Counted from the stretch's first letter, positions 9,568 to 18,429 are shown. The stretch is 64,000 nucleotides of DNA from Enterococcus durans NBRC 100479 = LMG 10746 (GCF_001544215.1 NZ_BCQB01000001.1:1-64000), one strand, 5' to 3'. A program made the numbers and translations. The notes: generated from the sequence alone by a model not told the origin.

Positions 9568-10206
9568 ATGCTTCATAGTTATCAAACGATCAAAGAAGAC
9601 GGACAGAGTGAAATCGAAATCAAAAAATCACGTTTCATTTGCTCTCTCAAACGAGTCACAAGTGAAGAAGAAGCAAAAGATTTTATTCAAGCAATAAAAA
9701 AAGAACATTGGAAAGCAAATCATCATTGTAGTGCATTCGTGATCGGAGAAAAAAATGAGATCCAAAGAAGCAGTGACGATGGCGAGCCAAGTGGAACGGC
9801 TGGTGTACCGATGTTGGAAGTGCTGAAAAAAAATGAACTGATCAATGTTATAGCGGTCGTTACCCGCTATTTCGGTGGTACAAAACTTGGTACTGGGGGG
9901 CTGATCAGAGCGTATACGCATGCCGTTTCACATGCTTTAGAAGAGATTGGGATCGTAAAAGGGACCTTGCAACAAGAGATTTCCGTTCATATCACCTATC
10001 CTCAATTAGGCAAATTAGAAAACTATCTTACACTCAATCAGCTAACGATCAAAGAAACGAATTATACAGATAAAGTGACTGTAGTTTGTTTGGTCACAGA
10101 AGATAGCGTGGCTTCTTTTAAAGAATCCCTCATTGAGTTGATGAACGGTCAAGTCTCATTTACCGATGGTGCTGTTTCTTATCATGAACAACTGATCAAT
10201 AAATAA
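9568..10206 (+). CDS. yigZ: YigZ/IMPACT family protein
   Basis: A 212-residue member of the UPF0029/IMPACT family. The bacterial proteins are conserved but of uncertain function; eukaryotic IMPACT regulates Gcn2. The N-terminal domain shows the family signature region SSDDGEPSGTAGVPML, followed by VVTRYFGGTKLGTGGLIRAY. The C-terminal domain (about 135-205) is the ferredoxin-like DUF1949 part. I chose ATG 9568 because GAGGTGAG precedes it at the right distance; a GTG at 9550 lacks such a site. Single-gene unit with its own promoter, ending convergently with the GntR gene. Confidence 0.88.
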   Translation: MLHSYQTIKEDGQSEIEIKKSRFICSLKRVTSEEEAKDFIQAIKKEHWKANHHCSAFVIGEKNEIQRSSDDGEPSGTAGVPMLEVLKKNELINVIAVVTRYFGGTKLGTGGLIRAYTHAVSHALEEIGIVKGTLQQEISVHITYPQLGKLENYLTLNQLTIKETNYTDKVTVVCLVTEDSVASFKESLIELMNGQVSFTDGAVSYHEQLINK

Positions 10207-10246
10207 GTCAAGTGACCCGTTTGTTGTTTGTCGACACTCAAAAAAT

Positions 10247-10415
10247 GAATAGCGTAGGCCAAATCTAAAAACCAGTTTTGTTATAGACTCCAATTCCCAA
10301 TAAACGATGTCCAAAAGTCATTTTTTTCGGAAATTTCAAAAAAGAGGCTAGAACAGAAATGTTTAACTCCTTCCACTTGATCCTTGAAGTTAAATACCTC
10401 TGTTCTAGCCTCTAT
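10247..10415 (+). repeat. Dispersed modular repeat, copy R2 (type B variant)
   Basis: It shares with 21419-21515 the blocks CAAATCTAAAAA, AGACTC, AATAAACG and TTTTTCGGAAATTTCAAAAA. In place of the AAAAGT hairpin of the A type it has the B-type variable segment. The right part is a strong stem (10343-10413). It lies between the convergent yigZ and GntR genes. Confidence 0.75.
10343..10413 (-). terminator. Terminator of the GntR gene, built from repeat R2
   Basis: AGAGGCTAGAACAG pairs with CTGTTCTAGCCTCT, extended by GTTTAACT/AGTTAAA. The leftward RNA continues into six Ts. It ends the GntR transcript 21 nt after its stop codon. Confidence 0.8.
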
Positions 10416-10433
10416 CCAATAGATGTCCTGCTA

Positions 10434-11141
10434 CTATTTTTCTAAATAAAATTCAAAACGATTGCCTACATACTGCGTACGTACATACTCGAATGGCGTG
10501 CCGTCTTCAAAATAAGAGATTTGTCTCAAACGCAACACCGCATCACCTCTTTTGATCTCCAAATACTCAGCGATCTTTTCAGATGCTAACACAGCTGTGA
10601 TGGTTTGATTTGCTGCCCCGATCTTATTTCCGCTTTTTTCTTCAAGCGTTCGATAAAGCGACTCGGTTATTTCAGCTTTGCTGTATGCATCGATGATTTT
10701 TTGAGGAACACTTGCTACTTCAAAACAGATTGGAATATCATCTGCGTAACGAATACGTTCCATACGTAAGATCGTGTCTTCTTTTTGCAGATTCAATTTT
10801 TCCATCTCACTAGAGCTAGGAGATGTCAAAAAATAAGAAATCGTTCGACTGGAAGGTACTCGGTTCTGTGATTCCATGATTTCAGTGAAACTTGTCGCAC
10901 CTGTCATCTTTTCTTGTACTTTTTTACGCGCGACATATGTACCTGAACCGATTTTTCTTTCTAAGATCCCTTCATCAGCTAGATTCTGAATCGCTTGTCT
11001 CAAAGTCATTCGACTGACATTGAATTTTACAGCTAATTCTCTTTCAGAAGGAAGACGATCACCGATTTTCCAGATGCCCTGTTCGATTTCACTTTTGATC
11101 TGATCATGAATTTGTATATATACTGGTAATTGATTCGACAT
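10434..11141 (-). CDS. GntR/HutC family transcriptional regulator
   Basis: A 235-residue repressor with an N-terminal winged helix (residues 1-75; LPSERELAVKFNVSRMTLRQ is the recognition region) and a C-terminal UTRA effector domain (about 90-230). The N-terminus (PVYIQIHDQIKSEIEQGIW) resembles NagR/DasR-type regulators that respond to amino-sugar phosphates. The effector here is not certain. It is a single gene with its own terminator. A palindrome GGTATATACC lies 38 nt upstream of the start and suggests autoregulation. Confidence 0.85.
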   Translation of the reverse strand: MSNQLPVYIQIHDQIKSEIEQGIWKIGDRLPSERELAVKFNVSRMTLRQAIQNLADEGILERKIGSGTYVARKKVQEKMTGATSFTEIMESQNRVPSSRTISYFLTSPSSSEMEKLNLQKEDTILRMERIRYADDIPICFEVASVPQKIIDAYSKAEITESLYRTLEEKSGNKIGAANQTITAVLASEKIAEYLEIKRGDAVLRLRQISYFEDGTPFEYVRTQYVGNRFEFYLEK

Positions 11142-11178
11142 ATCGTATACCCGTCCTTTCGTTTCTTCTATTATAACT

Positions 11179-11188
11179 GGTATATACC
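11179..11188. promoter_or_regulatory. Candidate GntR operator
   Basis: Perfect palindrome GGTATATACC within ACTGGTATATACCTGA, just upstream of the GntR start. Its centre and flanks resemble the known NagR/DasR pattern TGGTNTANACCA, which supports autoregulation by inference. Confidence 0.45.
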
Positions 11189-11270
11189 TGATTCACAACC
11201 GAAAAGAGTACCACTTCTAGCTAAATCCCCTCTTTTTTGCAATCTTTCGATGATCTTGGCTTTTCCCCCA

Positions 11271-11307
11271 AAAAAGGAACAATACAAAAAACGTATTGTT
11301 CCTTTTT
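11271..11307. terminator. Bidirectional intrinsic terminator
   Basis: GGAACAATAC (11276-11285) pairs perfectly with GTATTGTTCC (11293-11302), flanked by five As on the left and five Ts on the right. It can stop leftward RNA from the activase gene before it enters the GntR gene. Confidence 0.8.
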
Positions 11308-11312
11308 CTCTC

Positions 11313-11473
11313 CAATTTCTCAAACCTAAACGACTTTTGTCTCGACCTCTTCTCGAAACGGTGGGAGCAGAAGCAACTCCTTTTGAATTAAGTCGAAACC
11401 CATCTAAAGCTAAAAAGCAATTTTCATGAATCCCTACTTATTTCTCTGGGTTGAACGCTTCTGTCTTAGCCTC
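11313..11473 (+). repeat. Dispersed modular repeat, copy R3 (mosaic C-A)
   Basis: The left part CAATTTCTCAAACCTAAACG matches, inverted, the left part of copy R8 (36436-36480). After it comes the A-type core CGGTGGGAGCAGAAGCAACT, a diverged middle, and the A-type right end CTTCTGTCTTAGCCTC. It lies in the 390-nt gap between the GntR gene and the activase stop. That gap holds only this copy, the GntR operator and the terminator. Confidence 0.8.
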
Positions 11474-11534
11474 ACCCTCACAATAGAACTGTTTCAAAAA
11501 ATATTTTTTACTATTCAGAAGTAGAAATGTACGC

Positions 11535-14500
11535 TCACGCTTTCTGTTTCTCCAACGTTTTATTTGCTGTTGCCATCATCAAACGGATACGATTCAACTG
11601 GTTGACGATGGATACACCTGGATCATAATCGATGGCTGCGATATTCGCATTAGGGTAGCGGTGACGTAATTCTTTGATCACTCCTTTGCCCACGACATGA
11701 TTTGGTAAACAGCCAAAAGGTTGCATGCAGACGATATTATGCACATCATTTTTTAGCAATTCGATCATTTCACCAGTCAAGAACCACCCTTCACCTGTAT
11801 GGTTCCCGATTGAAAGGATCTGGCTAGCATCTTTCGCCAAGTCATCGATCGATTGGATTCCGTCAAAACGTTCAGATTTGCGCAATGCTTTATCCATTGG
11901 TTTTTCGATCCATTCGATCATTTTGATTGCAAATTGAGCAAGTAATTTACTTTGTTTTGACATTCCAAGTTGTTCATACTTCCAAATTTGGTTATACAAC
12001 GAATAGTTCATAAAACCGATGATGTCTGGAACGACTGCTTCAGCACCTTCTGCTTCTAATAGTCGAACGATATCATTGTTCGCTGTAGGTGAGTATTTCA
12101 CTAAAATTTCGCCAACTACGCCAACTTTGGGTTTCTTTTCAGAAGAAATCGGAACGGTATCGAACGCTTGGATGATTTTTTTCATGTTGCTGTTGAATAA
12201 AGTGATTGAACCGTTACGCACATTCTTTTCTACTTTTTTCAGCCACTCTTGATACAATCGATCGATACTGCCTTCTTCCAATTCATAAGGGCGTGTGCGA
12301 TAAACGACTCTTTCGAAGAGATCCCCATATAAAAAGGCAATAGCTACACGTTTAAGCATAGGCAAAGTAAACTTAAATCCTGGATTAGACTCTACCCCTT
12401 GATTTCCCATTGAGATAGAAACAACGGGGATTTGTCCAAAGCCAGCATCATTCAATGCTTTACGTAAAAGTGGGATATAGTTCGTTGCTCGGCAGCCTCC
12501 GCCAGTTTGTGTCATCATGACGCTTGTATTTTCCAAATCATACTTGCCACTTTCAAGTGCTTCAACTATCTGACCAATCGAAATGATTGCAGGGTAACAA
12601 GCATCATTGTTGACGTACTTCAAGCCAACATTGATTGCTTCATTGTCTTCTGCTGGTAGACACACCACATGATATCCAGAAGCATTTAGTGCAACATCCA
12701 CTAAACCTGATTGATGGATCGGACTAAGCATCGGTAATAACAGTGTATGTTTTTCCTTCATTTCTTTCGTAAAAGTAATTTTTTCAGGTTCTTCAAACCG
12801 TTTTACAGGTTCAAATTGTCGTTTTTCTCGTTCATTTACTGCGGCTTTTAGTGAACGTAACCGGATCCTGATGGCACCTAGATTCGATCCTTCATCAATT
12901 TTAAGCACCGTGTAGATCTTGCCATATTGATCCATGATCTCTTCCACTTGGTCTGTTGTGACCGCATCGATCCCACAACCAAATGAGTTTAGTTGAACCA
13001 ATTCAAGATTTTTCGATTTTGCGACTACCCTTGCAGCTGCATATAAACGTGAATGATAGACCCATTGATTGACCACACGAAGATTTCCTACATCCCCTAG
13101 ATGAGAAATACTATCCTCCGTCAAAACATGAAATCCTTCTTGTGTGATGACTTCAGCGATCCCATGATTGATTTCTGGATCTAAATGGTACGGTCTGCCA
13201 GAAAGAACAATTCCTCGTTGGTTTTTCTGGTTCAACATAACTAACGTTTCTTCACCTTTTTGTTGAATATCTCGTTTAAAAGAATCGAGTTCTTCATAAC
13301 CATGATGCAAAGCTGTTGCTACTTCTTCTTCTGTGAAACCAAAATCAGAAAATGTCTGATGTAGGACTTTTGCAACAGACGCTTCGTTTGCTAAGTTCAG
13401 AAAAGGATTGCGATAATCTACTTTGCCTGCGCGGATATCATCGACATTATTGCGGATGACATCTGGATAGCTTTGTACGATCGGACAATTGAAATGATTG
13501 TCTGCACCCGCAAATTCAGGACGTTCAAAGATGACCCCTGGATAAAAGATTCTTGAGACACCCGAGTCAATTAGTGCTTGGATATGACCATGTGTCAATT
13601 TAGCTGGGTAACAAGCCGTATCACTAGGAATTGTTTCCATTCCTTGTTCATACAGTTCTTTGTTTGAACGAGGAGATAAAGTTACTCTAAATCCTAGATC
13701 AGAAAAGAATGTATGCCATAGTGGATAATTTTCATACATATTCAGTACACGAGGTATCCCGATCGTTCCATTGACAGCTTCTTTTTTTCGAAGTGGACGG
13801 TACTTGAACAAACGACGGTACTTATAATCGACTAAGTTGACCTTTTTAACTTCTTTTTTGATTTTGATACGTGCGCCGCGTTCACAACGATTTCCTGTAA
13901 TAAAACGTCGTCCATCAGAAAAAAGAGTGACAGTTAACATACAATTGTTTTCACAAAGACCACAATGAGTGAATTCTTTTTCAGAAGTAAATTGAGCCAA
14001 TTCTTCTAAAGAAAGAATCGTACTTTCATCACCAATCTCGTAATCTTCCAGTGCAATCAAAGCAGCTCCATAAGCCCCCATCAGACCTGCAATGGATGGA
14101 CGAACGACTTCTCTGCCACTAATCATTTCAAATGCACGTAACACAGCTTCATTATAAAAAGTGCCACCTTGGCAAACGATTTTTTCTCCAAGTTCTTCTG
14201 GTCTTCTTACTTTGATTACTTTATATAATGCATTTTTGATAACTGAATAAGAAAGTCCTGCAGAGATATCACCTACAGATGCCCCTTCTTTTTGTACTTG
14301 TTTTACTTTTGAGTTCATAAAAACAGTACAACGTGAACCTAGATCAACTGGTGCTTGCGACTCGACTGCTGCTTGCGCAAAACTTCTTACGTCATATTTC
14401 AAAGATTTGGCAAATGTTTCAATAAAGGAACCACAACCTGAAGAACAAGCTTCATTTAGCTGAATCGAAGATAACACACCTTCTTTGATAGTCATAGCTT

Positions 14501-15773
14501 TCATGTCTTGTCCGCCGATATCTAAAATAAAGTCAACACCTGGTTGAAAGAAATTTGCAGCTTTATAATGTGCCATTGTTTCAACTTCACCAATATCGAC
14601 TTTGAGTGCATTCTTGATCAATGCTTCACCGTACCCAGTGGCAGCTGCTTTTCCGATATAGACATCTTCTGGTAACTGTTCATAAAGGTCTTTTAAAACT
14701 GCCATCGTTGTTTCCAAAGGCTGGCCTTCATTATTGCCATAAAAAGAAAATAAGATATCGCCATCTTCATTTATCAAGACTACTTTTGTTGTAGTTGATC
14801 CTGCATCGATGCCTAAAAATGCAACACCGTGATGTTCAGAAAGTTTTTTTTCTGAAGCCTGTGCTTTTGCATGTCTTTGACGAAATTGAGCAAGTTCATT
14901 TTCATCTTTAAATAAAGGAGTCAATGTCTTGGAAGGATTTAATTGGGCTTGGTTCCCATTTTCTAACGTGTCAATGAGTTTCGCCATTGTGGTTGGCTCA
15001 GCTTCTTCTGCATAAAATGCTGCGCCCATCGCCACAAACAATTGCGGATCTTCTGGGAAAATGACATCTTCTGGGGCTAGATTCAACGTATCGATGAATC
15101 GTTGACGAAGTTCAGACATGAAGTAAAGCGGTCCACCTAAAAATGCGACTTTCCCTTTGATTTTACGACCAGCTGCAAGTCCAGCAATGGTTTGATTCAC
15201 GACAGCTTGAAAGATACTCGCTGCTATATCTGAACGATCAGCACCTTCATTGATCAGTGGTTGAACATCCGTTTTTGCAAAAACGCCACATCTCGAAGCG
15301 ATCGGATAAATTTGTTGGTAATTTTTAGCTAATTCATTGACTCCATTTGCATCTGTTTTAAGTAAAGAAGCCATTTGATCAATAAAAGCTCCCGTGCCTC
15401 CTGCACAACTACCATTCATCCGCTGTTCCAAAGAACCTTCAAAAAATGTGATTTTCGCATCTTCACCACCTAATTCGATTGCGACATCTGTCTCCGGTAT
15501 GATTTCCTCTACCGTTCGTGTACAGGCAATAACTTCTTGAACAAAGGGGATATCTAACATCTCTGCTAATCCCATTCCACCCGATCCTGTGATTGCAATC
15601 GAAAGAGGCTGCTCAGCAACCAACTTTTGCGCTTCTCTCAATGTTTGTAACGCTGCTTTTTTGACATCTGAGTAATGTCGTTCATACTTAGAATAAATCG
15701 TCTTTCCTTGTTCATCTATTACAATTAATTTGACGGTCGTCGAACCGACATCGATCCCCGCTTTTAAACTCAT
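11535..15773 (-). CDS. 2-hydroxyacyl-CoA dehydratase activase-type ATPase (large fused form)
   Basis: A 1412-residue protein with two BadF/BcrA-type ASKHA ATPase domains in tandem (residues about 1-265 with GIDVGSTTVKLIVID; about 320-580 with GIDAGSTTTKVVLIN), then a Cys motif HCGLCENNCML and a long DUF2229-like C-terminal part. Each ATPase repeat keeps the cysteines that hold the shared [4Fe-4S] cluster in known activators (CAGGTGAFID and SRCGVF; CSSGCGSFIE and SRCTVF). Known relatives use ATP to inject an electron into a dehydratase; the substrate of this fused type is not established. I chose ATG 15773 (MSLKAGIDVG) because GGGAG precedes it. It is divergent from a TetR gene, its likely regulator. 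Confidence 0.88.
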   Translation of the reverse strand: MSLKAGIDVGSTTVKLIVIDEQGKTIYSKYERHYSDVKKAALQTLREAQKLVAEQPLSIAITGSGGMGLAEMLDIPFVQEVIACTRTVEEIIPETDVAIELGGEDAKITFFEGSLEQRMNGSCAGGTGAFIDQMASLLKTDANGVNELAKNYQQIYPIASRCGVFAKTDVQPLINEGADRSDIAASIFQAVVNQTIAGLAAGRKIKGKVAFLGGPLYFMSELRQRFIDTLNLAPEDVIFPEDPQLFVAMGAAFYAEEAEPTTMAKLIDTLENGNQAQLNPSKTLTPLFKDENELAQFRQRHAKAQASEKKLSEHHGVAFLGIDAGSTTTKVVLINEDGDILFSFYGNNEGQPLETTMAVLKDLYEQLPEDVYIGKAAATGYGEALIKNALKVDIGEVETMAHYKAANFFQPGVDFILDIGGQDMKAMTIKEGVLSSIQLNEACSSGCGSFIETFAKSLKYDVRSFAQAAVESQAPVDLGSRCTVFMNSKVKQVQKEGASVGDISAGLSYSVIKNALYKVIKVRRPEELGEKIVCQGGTFYNEAVLRAFEMISGREVVRPSIAGLMGAYGAALIALEDYEIGDESTILSLEELAQFTSEKEFTHCGLCENNCMLTVTLFSDGRRFITGNRCERGARIKIKKEVKKVNLVDYKYRRLFKYRPLRKKEAVNGTIGIPRVLNMYENYPLWHTFFSDLGFRVTLSPRSNKELYEQGMETIPSDTACYPAKLTHGHIQALIDSGVSRIFYPGVIFERPEFAGADNHFNCPIVQSYPDVIRNNVDDIRAGKVDYRNPFLNLANEASVAKVLHQTFSDFGFTEEEVATALHHGYEELDSFKRDIQQKGEETLVMLNQKNQRGIVLSGRPYHLDPEINHGIAEVITQEGFHVLTEDSISHLGDVGNLRVVNQWVYHSRLYAAARVVAKSKNLELVQLNSFGCGIDAVTTDQVEEIMDQYGKIYTVLKIDEGSNLGAIRIRLRSLKAAVNEREKRQFEPVKRFEEPEKITFTKEMKEKHTLLLPMLSPIHQSGLVDVALNASGYHVVCLPAEDNEAINVGLKYVNNDACYPAIISIGQIVEALESGKYDLENTSVMMTQTGGGCRATNYIPLLRKALNDAGFGQIPVVSISMGNQGVESNPGFKFTLPMLKRVAIAFLYGDLFERVVYRTRPYELEEGSIDRLYQEWLKKVEKNVRNGSITLFNSNMKKIIQAFDTVPISSEKKPKVGVVGEILVKYSPTANNDIVRLLEAEGAEAVVPDIIGFMNYSLYNQIWKYEQLGMSKQSKLLAQFAIKMIEWIEKPMDKALRKSERFDGIQSIDDLAKDASQILSIGNHTGEGWFLTGEMIELLKNDVHNIVCMQPFGCLPNHVVGKGVIKELRHRYPNANIAAIDYDPGVSIVNQLNRIRLMMATANKTLEKQKA

Positions 15774-15813
15774 ATTTTCTCCCACTCTCTTTTAACGGAC
15801 ACCTTGTTGAATA

Positions 15814-15834
15814 TATAACAAATTGTCTGTTATA
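15814..15834. promoter_or_regulatory. Candidate TetR operator (inverted repeat)
   Basis: TATAACA, a 7-nt spacer, and TGTTATA form a perfect inverted repeat in the activase-tetR divergent region. The position overlaps likely promoter elements of both genes, as expected for a TetR-type operator. Confidence 0.5.
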
Positions 15835-15879
15835 CTACTTATGTATATTTTAGGTACCTTTTTAAGTTTTTGCAATAAG

Positions 15880-15896
15880 CAAACTATCGCAGTTTG
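15880..15896. promoter_or_regulatory. Second inverted repeat upstream of tetR
   Basis: CAAACT, a 5-nt spacer, and AGTTTG form a perfect inverted repeat 54 nt before the TetR start. It could be a second operator or a leader hairpin. The function is not shown. Confidence 0.35.
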
Positions 15897-15949
15897 TGAG
15901 ATAAGCAACAAAAGAATGTGAAATGTCGAAAAATAAGCGAGGAAATTTT

Positions 15950-16561
15950 ATGGGGAATAAAACAGATCTTCGAGTAAAGCGCACCCACAAAATGATTGTG
16001 GAAGCTTTTGTCCGCTTACTAGAAAAAGAAAAAAATTATGAATCAATCACGATCCAAGCCATCGCAGATGAAGCGATGATCAATCGAGCAACTTTTTATG
16101 CCCATTTTAAAAACAAAGAAGATCTTTATGAACAGATCTTTGATATTGCCATTGAAGTTTTTATGTCTGTTTTGGATTTAGAACCATTAGTTGATGGTAA
16201 TCGAATCAAGTTGAACCATATCATTCGTGCATTAACAACGATCTATGTGAATATCCAGAAAAATAAAGTGCTTTTCTTAACTACGATGGATGGATCATCG
16301 ATTGAATTATTTCGAAAAAAATTGGAAATGTTTCTGTATGATAAATACGCAAGTATTTTTAACAACTTACAAATCAAAGAGAGCCAATTAGAAGTTCCAA
16401 TCGATTTCATCACGGAATATATGACTTCTATTTTTGTTGGTACTCTTCATTGGTGGATCACAAGTGACACAGATATGACACCCGAAGAACTTGCCGCATT
16501 AGTCGTTAAATTAGTCGGTAACGGACACTTGACTGTCCTAGGAATCGAAGTCGTTAAATAA
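15950..16561 (+). CDS. TetR/AcrR family regulator
   Basis: A 203-residue repressor. Residues about 5-60 form the TetR DNA-binding domain (RTHKMIVEAFVRLLEKE, ITIQAIADEAMINRATFYAHFKNKEDL, the last part being the recognition helix and the conserved TFYAHF). The rest is an all-helical ligand domain with no family I can name. ATG 15950 follows AGGA at good spacing; the ATG at 15923 has no ribosome site. Divergent from the activase gene, so it probably controls that gene and itself. Confidence 0.85.
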   Translation: MGNKTDLRVKRTHKMIVEAFVRLLEKEKNYESITIQAIADEAMINRATFYAHFKNKEDLYEQIFDIAIEVFMSVLDLEPLVDGNRIKLNHIIRALTTIYVNIQKNKVLFLTTMDGSSIELFRKKLEMFLYDKYASIFNNLQIKESQLEVPIDFITEYMTSIFVGTLHWWITSDTDMTPEELAALVVKLVGNGHLTVLGIEVVK

Positions 16562-16562
16562 C

Positions 16563-16606
16563 AAAATCTCTAGAAATCAGTAAAAAAGAAGATTTCTAGA
16601 GATTTT
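16563..16606 (+). terminator. Intrinsic terminator of tetR
   Basis: AAAATCTCTAGAAATC pairs with GATTTCTAGAGATTTT across a short A-rich loop, directly after the tetR stop. It can also stop leftward RNA. Confidence 0.85.
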
Positions 16607-16614
16607 TGTTATTA

Positions 16615-16785
16615 TTAGCGGTTTTTTGATAGCCATTTTTTCGTATGGTTCGTGGGGCGTTTAGATGTTATCTGTACAGCTTTATCAGATTTTTTTGGAA
16701 AATGGACTTCCACATTGTATTTTTCTGATTTCATTAAATCATAGATCTTTTCTGCAGTTTCATCAACTTTTTCTTTCCATCTCAT
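16615..16785 (-). CDS. Small basic hypothetical protein (56 aa)
   Basis: A 56-residue lysine-rich protein (begins MRWKEKVDETAEKIYDLMK, ends KKWLSKNR). The start at 16785 follows GGAGG at 8 nt, which supports real translation. No membrane segment or known domain. It runs convergent to tetR and leftward of the tRNA genes. I do not recognise a family. Codon use looks like that of its neighbours. Confidence 0.55.
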   Translation of the reverse strand: MRWKEKVDETAEKIYDLMKSEKYNVEVHFPKKSDKAVQITSKRPTNHTKKWLSKNR

Positions 16786-16865
16786 TTTTCCTGCCTCCAT
16801 TTCTATCTTCTATACTTACTCTAGCTTAAATTGGCAGAATCTTCAAGAAACAAGGTGTTTTTTGC

Positions 16866-16899
16866 AAAAAAAAAAGAGCGATTCTCAATGATCACTCGT
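16866..16899 (-). terminator. Terminator of the tRNA-Tyr/tRNA-Gln unit
   Basis: An imperfect stem (GAGCGAT with GATCACTC, read on the + strand) is followed on the leftward RNA by a run of ten Ts, immediately after tRNA-Gln. Confidence 0.7.
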
Positions 16900-16904
16900 A
16901 AAAA

Positions 16905-16976
16905 CTGGGGTAGCTGGATTCGAACCAACGCATGAGGGAGTCAAAGTCCCTTGCCTTACCGCTTGGCTATACCCCA
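16905..16976 (-). tRNA. tRNA-Gln (TTG)
   Basis: A 72-nt cloverleaf on the minus strand. Acceptor TGGGGTA pairs with TACCCCA, with discriminator G. The anticodon loop CTTTGAC gives anticodon TTG, and the T-loop is GGTTCGAATCC. CCA is not encoded. Same unit as tRNA-Tyr, 5 nt apart. Confidence 0.95.
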
Positions 16977-16981
16977 ATGAA

Positions 16982-17062
16982 TGGAGGAGAGTGGATTCGA
17001 ACCACTGAACCCTAAGGAACGGATTTACAGTCCGTCGCGTTTAGCCACTTCGCTACTCCTCC
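16982..17062 (-). tRNA. tRNA-Tyr (GTA)
   Basis: An 81-nt class II tRNA on the minus strand. Acceptor GGAGGAG pairs with CTCCTCC, with discriminator A. The anticodon loop CTGTAAA gives GTA. A long variable arm is present, as expected for bacterial tRNA-Tyr. CCA is not encoded. Confidence 0.95.
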
Positions 17063-17090
17063 AAAAGGTCTGTATCAACCTGACTTAGTT

Positions 17091-17119
17091 ATAATACCTA
17101 ATTTCCCAGATTTTTGCAA
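17091..17119 (-). promoter_or_regulatory. Promoter of the tRNA-Tyr/Gln unit
   Basis: Read leftward: TTGCAA (17119-17114), a 17-nt spacer, TATTAT (17096-17091), about 29 nt before the tRNA-Tyr 5' end. Confidence 0.7.
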
Positions 17120-17149
17120 CCCTTTATTGAAAATTTTTTTGATATTTTT

Positions 17150-17383
17150 TTAGTCATGCAGATTCCAGTGACGAATCACTGTTTCTATCGCATTTTCAAG
17201 GGTTTTTTCTTTGCCAAAATCTTCTTCCCCAAAGAAAATCTCAAATTCTTTTGGTCCATAAGCTAAAATTTCACCGATCAATTTTTTGCCTATAAATAAC
17301 TGTGTGACCTCATATGTTTTTCCATTGATATTCTTTTTTACTTCTTCAATACGAACTACTATATCTTTATTCTTTTTTGACAT
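17150..17383 (-). CDS. DUF2969-like protein
   Basis: A 77-residue protein that starts MSKKNKDIVVRIEEVKK and ends ENAIETVIRHWNLHD. The start/end pattern matches what I recall of DUF2969, a small family of Lactobacillales with no known function. I chose ATG 17383 because GGAGGTGGG lies just upstream; the longer frame from 17413 would read through that site. It stands alone between the tRNA promoter and the ROK gene. Confidence 0.65.
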   Translation of the reverse strand: MSKKNKDIVVRIEEVKKNINGKTYEVTQLFIGKKLIGEILAYGPKEFEIFFGEEDFGKEKTLENAIETVIRHWNLHD

Positions 17384-17470
17384 CTTTTTCCCACCTCCAT
17401 GATAGTTTATCATATTTGAAGGGGGAATACATCGTCTGCGCCCAAAAGACTTTTTCCCCCAGCAAATTTG

Positions 17471-18355
17471 TTACGAATCTCCTCTTGCTGTTGCAAAAAA
17501 ATTAGCTGATGCCCCGATTAGATTCGCCTCATTTCGGTAATCGCATAGCAAGAGTTGAGGATCAAAATCATTCAATTCATAGCGAGTGGTCAATTGTTTC
17601 ATCCGTTGATTCAATTCTTTAAGCAAGTCTTTTTTTGCTGAGATACCGCCACCTATGATAATTGCTTCTGGATCAAAAGTAAATTGGATACTGAATAGCC
17701 CTTTCGTCAAATAATCGTAAAAACGATCGACTTCTTCTTTAGCGATCTGATCGCCTTGTTCAGCTAATGCAAATACTTCTTTTCCGCTATAGGCCGTTTT
17801 TGCTAGGCCTTTTCGTTCACAGTATCGCCAAGCCATGCTTACCGCAGTTCCCAGCTGACTAAATGTTTGATTGTTGTCTAATAACATCAGCCCGAATTCC
17901 CCACCGTATAGATGGGCCCCTTTATGGATCTTCCCATCCATGAACACTGCTCCACCGACACCTGTGCCAATCACCACAAATGCTACATTTTGATATGCTT
18001 TTGCTGCTCCTTCGTAAAATTCTGCCATCCCTGCACAATTTGCATCATTTTCGATCGTCACAGGTAAACAAAACAATTGCTCTAACTCTTCAAAAATATT
18101 GAATCCATGGATATAAGGAATGGCACTGATTCCTTCAATCCTTTGTTTCTCATTGTTCACTACACCTGGTGAACTGATGGCTATCCCTTCGATGCTCAAA
18201 GTAGCTGATAATGAGTCATATATCTGGTATAAATCCGTTTTCATTTTTTCCCAAGTATCGGGAGTTGGAAATTGTCCAGTTCCCTCAAGTGATACGCCAT
18301 TCCAATATCCATATTTCACTGCAGAACCGCCAAAATCAAAAGCTAAAATTCCCAT
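17471..18355 (-). CDS. ROK family sugar kinase/regulator-like protein
   Basis: A 294-residue ROK protein without a DNA-binding domain, so most likely a sugar kinase. The N-terminal phosphate loop FDFGGSAVKYGYW, the substrate-side motif ENDANCAG (catalytic Asp) and the ROK core VVIGTGVGGAVFMDGK with GGEFG are present. The usual zinc motif CxCGxxGCxE after GGEFG is missing, replaced by LLDNNQTFSQLG, as in beta-glucoside kinase-like members. Single gene preceded by AAGGAG. The true sugar cannot be told from the sequence. Confidence 0.82.
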   Translation of the reverse strand: MGILAFDFGGSAVKYGYWNGVSLEGTGQFPTPDTWEKMKTDLYQIYDSLSATLSIEGIAISSPGVVNNEKQRIEGISAIPYIHGFNIFEELEQLFCLPVTIENDANCAGMAEFYEGAAKAYQNVAFVVIGTGVGGAVFMDGKIHKGAHLYGGEFGLMLLDNNQTFSQLGTAVSMAWRYCERKGLAKTAYSGKEVFALAEQGDQIAKEEVDRFYDYLTKGLFSIQFTFDPEAIIIGGGISAKKDLLKELNQRMKQLTTRYELNDFDPQLLLCDYRNEANLIGASANFFATARGDS

Positions 18356-18429
18356 GCTCGTCTGTTCTCCTTTTTTGCTTACTACGTCTATTGTAAAATA
18401 TCCTGCACCTTTTTGAAAGCACTTTATTT

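Noticed and set aside
11130-11429. Rightward 99-codon open frame across terminator and repeat R3
   Set aside because: It is made of the GntR promoter region, a terminator and repeat sequence.
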